Assembly (NCBI GenBank): GCA_934845495.1
Contig: CAKWRB010000072.1
Coordinates: 1-6,693 of the forward strand
Direction: 5' to 3'
Origin: an uncultured bacterium
GTDB lineage: Bacteria; Bacillota; Clostridia; Oscillospirales; Ruminococcaceae
Length of the DNA stretch: 6,693 nt
Shown here: one piece after another, positions 1-5,416 of the stretch
How positions within the stretch are numbered: the first letter of the stretch is position 1
How the letters are laid out: every line of letters starts with the position of its first letter
Made by a program: the position numbers and the translations under genes
The notes under the pieces: model-generated
Databases searched by the model: none
What the model saw: only the letters and a program-made list of their open reading frames with translations
Told to the model about the DNA's origin: nothing

Positions 1-495
1 GGGATAGCCAAAGGCGGTAAGCAGGGTCATGATGGCGCCGCCATGGGTGACCACTGCCGCACTGGTGATGCGGTTCTGCATCATGTGGGCGAAGATCTCG
101 CTGATGGCGCGCATCAGGCGCTCGGCCATCTGCAGGCCGGTCTCACCTCCGGGAGGGGCATTGTGGGCCGAATCCGCCAGCCAGCGGCCAAAGGCCTCGT
201 CGTCCTCCAGATCGGCCACCGACTTGCCCTCAAAGGCGCCGAAGTCCATCTCCTGCAGATCATCCACCACAGTGAGCATATTGTTCGGGTACAAAAACTC
301 CGCCGTCTGCAGGCAGCGGCGCAGCGGGGAGGTGTACACCGCCCCCACCCTGGGATACTCATAGGTGTCACGCAGGCGGGAAAGCTCGTCGAAGCCCTCC
401 TCCGAAACCGGCATATCGGTGCGGCCCACAAACAGGCCCTTCTGGTTGCCCTCGGTTTGTCCATGACGGATCAGATGCAGTTTATAGGTGATCAT
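1..495 (-). CDS. Histidine phosphatase family protein (phosphoglycerate mutase-like), N-terminal 165 residues, cut by window edge
   Basis: Reading leftward from the ATG at 495-493, the frame stays open to position 1, giving 165 residues with the C-terminus outside the window. The N-terminus carries the family signature LIRHGQTEGN, with R10 and H11 as the phosphate-binding arginine and the histidine that is phosphorylated during catalysis. R59 or R60 in YTSPLRRCLQTAE, E82 in QEMDFGAFEG (acid/base position) and H151 in VVTHGG complete the expected catalytic set. The PPGGET segment (114-119) is typical of the small PhoE/CobC/GpmB-like branch. Full-length members are usually about 200 residues, so roughly 35 to 50 are missing. 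An AAGGAG site at 512-507 lies 11 bases before the ATG. No signal peptide is visible, so it is probably cytoplasmic. Substrate cannot be assigned: sugar phosphates, cobalamin precursors and others are all handled by this family. It is divergent from the XRE gene. Confidence 0.93.
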   Translation of the reverse strand, partial: MITYKLHLIRHGQTEGNQKGLFVGRTDMPVSEEGFDELSRLRDTYEYPRVGAVYTSPLRRCLQTAEFLYPNNMLTVVDDLQEMDFGAFEGKSVADLEDDEAFGRWLADSAHNAPPGGETGLQMAERLMRAISEIFAHMMQNRITSAAVVTHGGAIMTLLTAFGYP

Positions 496-505
496 ATTGA
501 TTCAT

Positions 506-513
506 TCTCCTTT
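506..513 (-). promoter_or_regulatory. Ribosome binding site of the histidine phosphatase gene
   Basis: AAAGGAGA on the minus strand lies 10 bases before the ATG at 495. This fixes the start codon and shows that the phosphatase, not an overlapping plus-strand frame, is the real gene here. Confidence 0.8.
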
Positions 514-550
514 GTCAGCGCCCAGCCGGCAGGCCGGAAGATATACCATA

Positions 551-579
551 AGTATAATCGAATTTGCCTTTCGAATCAA
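551..579 (-). promoter_or_regulatory. Sigma-A-type promoter for the histidine phosphatase gene
   Basis: On the minus strand, TTGATT (579-574) and TATACT (556-551) are separated by exactly 17 bases, predicting a start near 544 and a leader of about 50 bases. A weaker alternative further upstream, TTGATA (about 618-613) with TATACT (about 593-588), has a 19-base spacer and encloses one of the TTCNNGAA dyads. Confidence 0.65.
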
Positions 580-604
580 TCTGTCACCAGTATATCATGG
601 GATT

Positions 605-664
605 TTCCGGAATTATCAACGGTTTTGTAAGGGATTCCTGAACTTTCCTCGACAAATTCTTGAA
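605..664. promoter_or_regulatory. Cluster of three TTCNNGAA dyads between divergent promoters (candidate operators)
   Basis: TTCCGGAA at 605-612, TTCCTGAA at 635-642 and TTCTTGAA at 657-664 share the dyad TTC-N2-GAA. The last two extend into a longer direct repeat, ATTCYTGAAC followed by TTTC, with starts at 634 and 656, 22 bases or about two helical turns apart. A looser TTC-N3-GAA follows at 668-676. The cluster lies between the leftward -35 (574-579) and the rightward -35 (683-688), where a regulator of either or both genes would be expected. The adjacent XRE protein is the obvious candidate ligand, but that is inference. Confidence 0.4.
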
Positions 665-682
665 CATTTCGGGGAAACCCAC

Positions 683-711
683 TTTACAAACAGTTTTAAT
701 TCGCTTATAAT
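683..711 (+). promoter_or_regulatory. Sigma-A-type promoter for the XRE regulator gene
   Basis: TTTACA (683-688) and a perfect TATAAT (706-711) are separated by 17 bases in an AT-rich stretch. The start is expected near 717-719, about 60 bases before the GTG start codon of the regulator. Confidence 0.8.
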
Positions 712-720
712 TTCTATCAT

Positions 721-753
721 AAGCCGGCTGTTTTGAAGAATAGCCGGATTTTT
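721..753 (+). terminator. Terminator-like hairpin at the very start of the XRE gene leader (possible attenuator)
   Basis: CCGGCT (724-729) pairs with AGCCGG (742-747). The stem continues with G·U, U-A, U-A and U·G pairs to a UGAA tetraloop at 734-737, giving ten consecutive pairs, and is followed by TTTTT at 749-753. In form it is an intrinsic terminator on the plus strand. It begins only about 5 bases after the predicted transcription start at about 718, and no plus-strand gene precedes it inside the window. It could be an attenuator, a 5' stabilising stem-loop, or a dyad bound as DNA. Confidence 0.5.
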
Positions 754-764
754 AATCAACCACT

Positions 765-772
765 GGAGGAGG
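765..772 (+). promoter_or_regulatory. Ribosome binding site selecting a GTG start
   Basis: GGAGGAGG ends 7 bases before the GTG at 780-782. No ATG in the same frame is similarly placed, so GTG is the most likely start of the XRE regulator. Confidence 0.8.
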
Positions 773-779
773 CTGCGCC

Positions 780-1469
780 GTGAAATCCGAGTTTTCCCGT
801 GTGATCACTCTGCTGCGCAAAGAAAAGAATATCAGCCAGAAACAGGCCGCGGCTGAACTGGGGATCTCCCAGGCGCTGCTCTCCCACTACGAAAATGGGA
901 TCCGGGAGTGCGGACTGGGCTTCCTGGTCAAGTGCGCCGACTTCTACGGCGTCTCCTGCGACTATCTGCTGGGGCGCTCCGCCGACCGGGACGGCACCAC
1001 CCTTTCGGTGGACGAGATCCCCGAGCCGGATATGGGCGGCAAGGAAAATGTGATGGGTTCGGCTGGTGTACTGCCGGTGCTCAACAAAAAGCTCATCGCC
1101 AATTCGCTCAATGTGCTGTTTGACCAGATGGCCCGCACTGGCAACCGCCGGCTGATCACCGCCGCAAGCGAATTCCTGATGCTGGCTGTCTACCGGATGT
1201 TCCGGCTGGTCTACTCGGCAAACCCCAAAAACCAGCAGAACCTCTTCTCCCTGCCCCGGGTGCTCTCCAGCCGCTATGCCGATGCAGTAATGCAGCTGCG
1301 GGAGGCAGACATTGCCGCCCTGGTGGACAGCGGAGAGCTGGACCAGAATGCCGATCCCCTTACCACCCAGCGCATGAGCGAGCTCTATCCGCTCTTTTCC
1401 ACCTCGCTGCTCAGTCTGGTGAAGAATGCCGAATCCGCTGTGACCAGCAGCTTCCCCGGCGACCGGTAA
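780..1469 (+). CDS. XRE-family (Cro/C1-type helix-turn-helix) transcriptional regulator
   Basis: This 229-residue protein probably binds DNA as a dimer and controls local or metabolic genes. Residues about 7-66 form a typical HTH_3 domain. The helix-turn-helix is in Q20 to E38 (QKQAAAELGISQALLSHYE), and the domain closes with the usual FYGVSCDYLLGRS. An acidic, probably flexible linker follows at about 67-90. The remaining 140 residues look mostly helical and match no domain I recognise; they could hold dimerisation or ligand functions. There is no transmembrane segment or metallopeptidase motif. The gene starts at GTG, has its own near-consensus promoter, and is followed by two hairpins, one a strong terminator. 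It faces away from the phosphatase gene, so autoregulation through the shared upstream region is plausible. Family assignment is firm; target genes are unknown. Confidence 0.9.
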   Translation: MKSEFSRVITLLRKEKNISQKQAAAELGISQALLSHYENGIRECGLGFLVKCADFYGVSCDYLLGRSADRDGTTLSVDEIPEPDMGGKENVMGSAGVLPVLNKKLIANSLNVLFDQMARTGNRRLITAASEFLMLAVYRMFRLVYSANPKNQQNLFSLPRVLSSRYADAVMQLREADIAALVDSGELDQNADPLTTQRMSELYPLFSTSLLSLVKNAESAVTSSFPGDR

Positions 1470-1471
1470 CC

Positions 1472-1498
1472 GTTTCCTGCCGGAAACAACACTTTTTT
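1472..1498 (+). terminator. Weak terminator-like hairpin after the XRE gene
   Basis: GTTTCC (1472-1477) pairs with GGAAAC (1482-1487) around a TGCC loop. Six Ts follow at 1493-1498, after a 5-base gap. The gap and short stem make it weaker than the next hairpin, so it may act as the first of a tandem pair. Confidence 0.45.
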
Positions 1499-1507
1499 GT
1501 CCATGCC

Positions 1508-1548
1508 GCGGCTGACGCTGGGTTTCCCCGGCGCCGGCCGCTTTTTTT
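1508..1548 (+). terminator. Strong intrinsic terminator between the XRE gene and the first lipoprotein gene
   Basis: A 15-position stem, GCGGCTGACGCTGGG (1508-1522) against 1527-1541, forms with one A×C mismatch and two G·U pairs around a TTTC loop. It is followed directly by seven Ts (1542-1548). This is a textbook rho-independent terminator. It lies only 21 bases upstream of the next start codon, which leaves almost no room for a separate promoter. Confidence 0.9.
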
Positions 1549-1569
1549 CTGACTATACGGAGGTATTCC

Positions 1570-2553
1570 ATGAAACGATGTCTGCTTTCCCTGGCTGCTG
1601 CCGCCTGCCTGTTCCTGGCGTCCTGCAGCTTTCAGTCCGGCAGTGAACTGCTGGACAGCTCCCTGCTGGCTGCCCCCATTCCTGAAGAGCTGACCCAGAG
1701 CGAACTCTGGCAGCAGGCGGTCCATTCAGGCAGCCTGATCACCTATGAAGAACAGCCCCTCACCACCAAAGTCATGGCCGAGGAGGCACTGAAGTCGCTG
1801 GAGAAAAAGGGCGGCACCGTGGAGATCTACCAATTCCGCGGAAGCGGGGACTCCGCTGCCTGCACCCGGCTGCTCTGCCGGAACACCGGGGAGGGGCTCA
1901 CCCTCTCCCACAGCGAGACCCAGGACTGGATCAGCTCCCCGGAGCTGGAGCAGACCGACACCCTCACCGAACCACAGCTCACCCGCTACGGCTTCTTCAC
2001 CGCCCAGACCGGCAGCGGTGCCGACTTTGGCTTCCGTGCCATCAACGAGGCAGAGCTGTACGGGGACACCGCCGAACTGCGCCAGATCTATGACACCTAC
2101 CTCAAGCCCATCGCCGCCACTGCTATCGGGGAAAAGACCTGGAGCAGCCCGGAAGAGGCCGGCGACCTGCTGATGCTGGCAGAGGACATCGCCTGGGCGG
2201 TGGACGGCATCTCCTTCCGGGAGGCCTACCCCGACGGCTGGATCCCGGTGAATTACCTGGTGGAGACCCTCTCCCGGTACTTTGACGGCATCAACCGCCG
2301 GGCGGTGGTGTACACCATCTACGACTTTGACTACCCCAGCGACTGTATGCACTACACCTTCGAACGGGACTACGAGGCGGCGCTGCCCCGGGTGCAGGTG
2401 CTGTCCGCCCACCAGCAGGAGGACTTGCTGCGCATCAGCTACTGCCTGTACGATCCCTGCACTGGCGAGCCCCTGCCGGACAGCAGCCGGGTGCTGTCGG
2501 TGCGTCCCCAGGAGGACGGCAGCTTCCGGTATATGTCCAACCTCATGGCTTAA
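1570..2553 (+). CDS. Secreted lipoprotein of unknown function
   Basis: The 327-residue product begins with a lipoprotein signal peptide: MKRC, a hydrophobic run of about 14 residues, then the lipobox LASC with C19 as the lipidated cysteine. It should be anchored to the outer face of the cytoplasmic membrane. I do not recognise the mature domain. It is acidic, mixes helical and beta-like stretches, and ends in VRPQEDGSFRYMSNL, the kind of strand-turn-strand ending seen in many clostridial lipoproteins. No catalytic motif, sortase signal or transmembrane segment is visible. GGAGG (1559-1563) lies 6 bases before the ATG, which fixes the start. Strong terminators lie on both sides, so it is a single-gene unit or depends on readthrough from the XRE gene. 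Its neighbourhood with a second lipoprotein and a sensor kinase suggests envelope physiology, but that is inference. Confidence 0.85.
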   Translation: MKRCLLSLAAAACLFLASCSFQSGSELLDSSLLAAPIPEELTQSELWQQAVHSGSLITYEEQPLTTKVMAEEALKSLEKKGGTVEIYQFRGSGDSAACTRLLCRNTGEGLTLSHSETQDWISSPELEQTDTLTEPQLTRYGFFTAQTGSGADFGFRAINEAELYGDTAELRQIYDTYLKPIAATAIGEKTWSSPEEAGDLLMLAEDIAWAVDGISFREAYPDGWIPVNYLVETLSRYFDGINRRAVVYTIYDFDYPSDCMHYTFERDYEAALPRVQVLSAHQQEDLLRISYCLYDPCTGEPLPDSSRVLSVRPQEDGSFRYMSNLMA

Positions 2554-2560
2554 ACTCACT

Positions 2561-2589
2561 GCCGTCCGGCCGGTCCGGGCGGCTTTTTT
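2561..2589 (+). terminator. Strong intrinsic terminator of the first lipoprotein gene
   Basis: GCCGTCCGG (2561-2569) pairs with CCGGGCGGC (2575-2583), nine pairs including one U·G, around a 5-base loop, with six Ts at 2584-2589. It starts 7 bases after the stop codon and separates this gene from the nitroreductase operon. Confidence 0.93.
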
Positions 2590-2647
2590 GCTGGATTTAC
2601 CACCGGTTCTGCACACCAGAAGGCCGCCGCAAACCAGCCGTTTTTCA

Positions 2648-2675
2648 TTGACACAGCAGCACCGTTTGATATAAA
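2648..2675 (+). promoter_or_regulatory. Sigma-A-type promoter of the nitroreductase operon
   Basis: A perfect TTGACA (2648-2653) and TATAAA (2670-2675) are separated by 16 bases, in an AT-rich island between GC-rich genes. Transcription should begin near 2682. No other convincing promoter is seen before the downstream genes, so this probably serves the nitroreductase, the second lipoprotein and the two-component genes. Confidence 0.75.
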
Positions 2676-2689
2676 CTATATAGTAGTTT
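2673..2689. promoter_or_regulatory. Operator-like palindrome over the operon start site
   Basis: AAACTA (2673-2678) and TAGTTT (2684-2689) form a 6-bp inverted repeat with a 5-base spacer. Nested in it is the perfect 10-bp palindrome ACTATATAGT (2675-2684). The element overlaps the end of the -10 hexamer and the predicted start, a classic repressor position. Binding partner unknown. Confidence 0.4.
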
Positions 2690-2692
2690 TGT

Positions 2693-2715
2693 CTGCCCCG
2701 GATCGACCGGGACAG
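2693..2715 (+). promoter_or_regulatory. Stem-loop in the nitroreductase leader
   Basis: CTGCCCCGG (2693-2701) pairs with CCGGGACAG (2707-2715) around ATCGA, with one C×A mismatch. No U-tract follows, so it is not a terminator. It ends 8 bases before the ribosome binding site and could protect the 5' end or modulate translation. Confidence 0.4.
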
Positions 2716-2737
2716 CTGTGAGAAAGAGGTGTTCCCC

Positions 2738-3250
2738 ATGCTGGAAAACAATGCCGTGCTCGACGCGATCCGAACCCGTCGAAGCATCCGTAAATACACC
2801 GGCGAACCCATTGCACAGCCGGTTCGCCAGGCCATTCTGGAGGCAGCTTTCTGTGCGCCCAGCGCCATGAACCGCCGCCCCTTCCACTTTGTATCCATCA
2901 CCGACCGTGCGCTGATGCAGCAGCTTTCCGACCTGCACCCCTATGCCAAGATGCTGCCCCAGGCCGACTGGGCGATCCTGGTCTGCGGCGATGAGTCGGT
3001 CTCCGGCCCGTTCTACATGGACGACTGTGCCGCCGCCACCCAGAATATCCTGCTGGCTGCCCACAGTCTGGGCGTCGGCGCCGTCTGGTGCGGTGTAGAC
3101 CACACCGAGCGCCAGCAGTCCTTTGGGGAACTGCTGGGCCTGCCGGAACACATCAAGGCCTACTCCCTGGTGGTCCTGGGCATGCCGGCCGAGACAAGAC
3201 CTGCCCCTGACCGGGTGGAACCGGAAAAGATTCACGAAAACTGCTGGTGA
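2738..3250 (+). CDS. Nitroreductase family protein (small, FMN-dependent oxidoreductase)
   Basis: The 170-residue product has the family hallmarks in order. RRSIRKYT near residue 15 and APSAMNRRP near residue 40 are the two FMN-phosphate and flavin-contacting segments. DDCAAATQNILLAAHSLGVGAVWCGV near residues 94-120 is the central helix and core. The C-terminus, KIHENCW, has the usual K-x-H-x-x-W ending. Members are flavoproteins, usually dimeric, that transfer electrons from NAD(P)H to nitro compounds, quinones, flavins or related acceptors; the physiological substrate is unknown here. No signal peptide is seen, so it is cytoplasmic. I chose the ATG at 2738 because AAAGAGGTG (2723-2731) is its ribosome binding site; the GTG at 2729 lies inside that site. 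The following lipoprotein gene starts 36 bases after the stop with no terminator between, so they are probably co-transcribed. Confidence 0.93.
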   Translation: MLENNAVLDAIRTRRSIRKYTGEPIAQPVRQAILEAAFCAPSAMNRRPFHFVSITDRALMQQLSDLHPYAKMLPQADWAILVCGDESVSGPFYMDDCAAATQNILLAAHSLGVGAVWCGVDHTERQQSFGELLGLPEHIKAYSLVVLGMPAETRPAPDRVEPEKIHENCW

Positions 3251-3286
3251 TGCCAGCCTGCAACGCGAAAGGAGGGAACCGTCCCG

Positions 3287-4615
3287 ATGAAATCGATCCT
3301 GACCGCACTGGGGGTCTGCCTGCTCACCGGGCTGCTCTCCTCCTGCAGCATGGTTTCGGCCAACACCGAGGACCTGCTGGAGCCCCCGCAGCTCAGCCCC
3401 GACCAGGCTGCCCTGGCCGAGGCGCTGGAGCGTGGGCTTGGCACCGATGACTTCACCCTGAAATACCCCATATCCGGCGAGAACCGCTCGGCCTATCTCC
3501 TCTGTGACCTGGACAACGAGCCCTCTAACGAGGCAGTGGTGTTCTACCAGCTTACCGGCAACGACACCATCCGGATGAATATCCTGGACCAGAACGAGCG
3601 TGGCGAATGGGAATCGGTCTACGACATGGCCGGTGCCGGTGATGACATCTACACGGTGGACCTCGCCTCGCTCTCCTCGCTGGACCGCAACGACCTGATC
3701 ATCAGCTGGAAGGACCGGGGCCGCACCGAACTGGACATCGAGATCTACTCCTACGAGACGGGCACGCTCTCCAACCTGTTCAGCGGCTCCGGCGACCGGA
3801 TCTACTTCATGGACATCAACGAGGACGGATACAGCGAAATGGTGCTGCTTGGCTGGGCCAGCAGCCGCGATCCCTCCCTCCAGATCGTCCGCCGGGCCGG
3901 CAGCCGGGTCATCGCCCGGGACGAGATCATTCTCAGCAGCCGCGCCATCGACTTCACCGGCCTGACCCTGGGCAAAACCCTGGACGGGGAGACTGCCATC
4001 TATGTGGACGAGCTGATCAGCTCCTCCTCTGCCGCCACCGACATCGTGGTGCTGAACGGCTTCAATATGGATGTGGTCACAGCGGTGGAACCCAGCGAGG
4101 AGGATGAGCGGCCGGACAGCCTGTACGGCCAGACCATCCGCCCGGCGGAACTCACCTGCCAGGACTACAACGGCGACGGCATCACCGATATCCCCAACTC
4201 CACCCTGATGCCCGGCTACTCCTCCAGTGATGTGGACGAAAACATCTACCGCATCAACTACCAGAACCTCTACGACGGCGAACTGCTGCCTGCCTACTCG
4301 GTGGTATCCAATCAGGAAATGGGCTACATCTTCCTGATGCCGGACAGCTGGGTGAACAAGGTGACGGTGCGCCGGATCACCGAAACCAACGAATGGCAGT
4401 TTGTGGTGTACGGCAGCGACCTCAACTCCTCGGGCACCGTTCTGCTCTCGCTGAAGGTCAGCTCCCACCAGGACTATCAGGACAAGTTCAGCACTGGCGT
4501 CTATTTTCCGCTGGCCACCAAGGGTATTTTTGAATACACCGCCAGCCTTCCGAATGCGGACCACGAGCTGAGCATCACCGAATCGGAGGTGCGCTCCCGG
4601 TTCCAGCTCCGCTGA
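3287..4615 (+). CDS. Lipoprotein with VCBS/FG-GAP-like calcium-loop repeats
   Basis: This 442-residue protein starts with a lipoprotein signal peptide ending in the lipobox LSSC (C20 lipidated), followed by a short linker and DLLEPPQLSPDQAALAEALERGLG. Its mature part is rich in beta-strand-like sequence and carries three acidic loops of the D-x-[DN]-x-D-G type: a degenerate DLDNEPSNE at D74, DINEDGYSE at D176 and DYNGDGITD at D293. Such loops, each followed by a hydrophobic strand, are typical of VCBS/FG-GAP beta-propeller blades and usually bind calcium. The likely role is a surface-exposed binding or scaffold protein; no enzymatic motif is visible. GGAGG at 3271-3275 lies 11 bases before the ATG. 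It sits in an operon between a nitroreductase and a two-component system, so it may supply or tune the envelope signal sensed by the kinase (inference). Confidence 0.88.
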   Translation: MKSILTALGVCLLTGLLSSCSMVSANTEDLLEPPQLSPDQAALAEALERGLGTDDFTLKYPISGENRSAYLLCDLDNEPSNEAVVFYQLTGNDTIRMNILDQNERGEWESVYDMAGAGDDIYTVDLASLSSLDRNDLIISWKDRGRTELDIEIYSYETGTLSNLFSGSGDRIYFMDINEDGYSEMVLLGWASSRDPSLQIVRRAGSRVIARDEIILSSRAIDFTGLTLGKTLDGETAIYVDELISSSSAATDIVVLNGFNMDVVTAVEPSEEDERPDSLYGQTIRPAELTCQDYNGDGITDIPNSTLMPGYSSSDVDENIYRINYQNLYDGELLPAYSVVSNQEMGYIFLMPDSWVNKVTVRRITETNEWQFVVYGSDLNSSGTVLLSLKVSSHQDYQDKFSTGVYFPLATKGIFEYTASLPNADHELSITESEVRSRFQLR

Positions 4616-4664
4616 CACCGAAATTCCCCCCCGCCCCGGCCTTTCCTGGGCGGATCACCGAAAT
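4616..4664 (+). promoter_or_regulatory. Intergenic hairpin flanked by a 9-bp direct repeat
   Basis: CACCGAAAT occurs at 4616-4624 and 4656-4664, flanking a hairpin in which CCGCCC (4631-4636) pairs with GGGCGG (4648-4653). No U-tract follows, so transcription probably continues into the response regulator gene. It may be a processing or stability element, or a binding site of the OmpR-type regulator, whose family often uses direct repeats. Function unproven. Confidence 0.3.
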
Positions 4665-4684
4665 AAAAAGGAGGTATTCCCCTC

Positions 4685-5377
4685 ATGCGTAAGATCCTTG
4701 TGATGGAGGACGAAGACAATATCCGCGCTTTTGTGGTGCTCAACCTTAAGCGGGTGGGCTATGATGTGGTGGATGTGGCCAGCGGCGAAGCAGCCCTGGA
4801 GGCCTTTGCCCAGGCCGGCGGCGACTTTGACATCGCCATTCTGGACATCATGCTGCCGGGCATCGACGGCTTTGAAGTATGCCGCCGCATCCGGGAGCAG
4901 AGCAGCAGCATCGGCATCATCATGCTCTCGGCCAAGAGCCAGGAGATGGACAAGGTCCAGGGGCTGATGCTTGGCGCCGATGACTACATCACCAAGCCCT
5001 TTTCCCCCTCCGAACTGCTGGCCCGGGTGGATGCCATCTACCGCCGGGTATCGCTGTCCGGCGGCGGCAAGACAGCCGACGAGATCCACTCCGGCCCATT
5101 TATCCTCAATCTCTCCAGCCGCACTCTCACCAAGAACGGCAACCTCATCGACCTGACCCAGGTAGAGTTCCAGATCATGGAATTCTTCATGCAGAACCCC
5201 AACAAGGCCCTGGAGCGCAGCGAGATCCTTTCCAACATCTGGGGAGAGAACTACATGGGCGATGTGAAGATCGTGGATGTGAACATCCGCCGCCTGCGCA
5301 TGAAGATCGAGGACGAACCCAGCGAACCCCGCCACCTCACCACTGTATGGGGCTACGGCTACAAATGGAACCCGTAA
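4685..5377 (+). CDS. OmpR/PhoB-family response regulator
   Basis: The 230-residue protein has a receiver domain (residues 1-120) and a C-terminal winged-helix DNA-binding domain (about 133-229). The receiver has the acidic pocket E8-D9-E10, phosphoacceptor D54 in ILDIMLPGIDG, the switch residue S82 in IIMLSAKS, Y101 and the conserved lysine K104 in DDYITKPFSPSELLARV. The effector domain shows LTQVEFQIMEFFMQNPNKALERSEILSNIWGE, the recognition region VDVNIRRLRMKIED and the terminal wing TVWGYGYKW. All key residues are intact. AAGGAGGT at 4669-4675 lies 9 bases before the ATG. The kinase gene begins 39 bases after its stop, so the two form a conventional pair. It is not specific enough to be called WalR, PhoP or ResD. 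Confidence 0.96.
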   Translation: MRKILVMEDEDNIRAFVVLNLKRVGYDVVDVASGEAALEAFAQAGGDFDIAILDIMLPGIDGFEVCRRIREQSSSIGIIMLSAKSQEMDKVQGLMLGADDYITKPFSPSELLARVDAIYRRVSLSGGGKTADEIHSGPFILNLSSRTLTKNGNLIDLTQVEFQIMEFFMQNPNKALERSEILSNIWGENYMGDVKIVDVNIRRLRMKIEDEPSEPRHLTTVWGYGYKWNP

Positions 5378-5397
5378 CCCCTTCCCCACTCTGACCC

Positions 5398-5406
5398 GAA
5401 AGGAGG
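5398..5406 (+). promoter_or_regulatory. Ribosome binding site deciding the kinase start codon
   Basis: GAAAGGAGG ends 10 bases before the GTG at 5417 and 16 bases before the in-frame ATG at 5423. The ordinary spacing favours GTG. Confidence 0.6.
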
Positions 5407-5416
5407 CCTTCCGGCT

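Noticed and set aside
29..630. Plus-strand open frames over the left-edge phosphatase gene
   Set aside because: The minus strand gives the complete set of histidine phosphatase catalytic residues with a proper ribosome binding site and promoter.
2693..2715. Leader stem-loop of the nitroreductase operon as a riboswitch
   Set aside because: The leader is only about 55 bases with a single simple hairpin. I see no conserved riboswitch core such as FMN or cobalamin elements.
2729..2740. GTG at 2729 as the nitroreductase start
   Set aside because: It lies inside the AAAGAGGTG ribosome binding site; the ATG at 2738 has normal spacing and matches the usual family N-terminus.
756..2901. Minus-strand open frames opposite the XRE and first lipoprotein genes (756-1571 and 1726-2901)
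   Set aside because: They overlap supported genes, terminators and a promoter and have no domain signatures.
2645..4618. Very long open frame on the minus strand (657 codons) opposite the nitroreductase and second lipoprotein genes
   Set aside because: It runs through two well-supported plus-strand genes, reads as low-complexity V/G/H/Q-rich sequence with no recognisable domain, and is the usual by-product of GC-rich third codon positions.
4631..4653. Hairpin between the second lipoprotein and the response regulator as an intrinsic terminator
   Set aside because: The stem is followed by GATCACCGAAATAAAAAG, with no run of Ts, so it cannot act as a standard plus-strand terminator.
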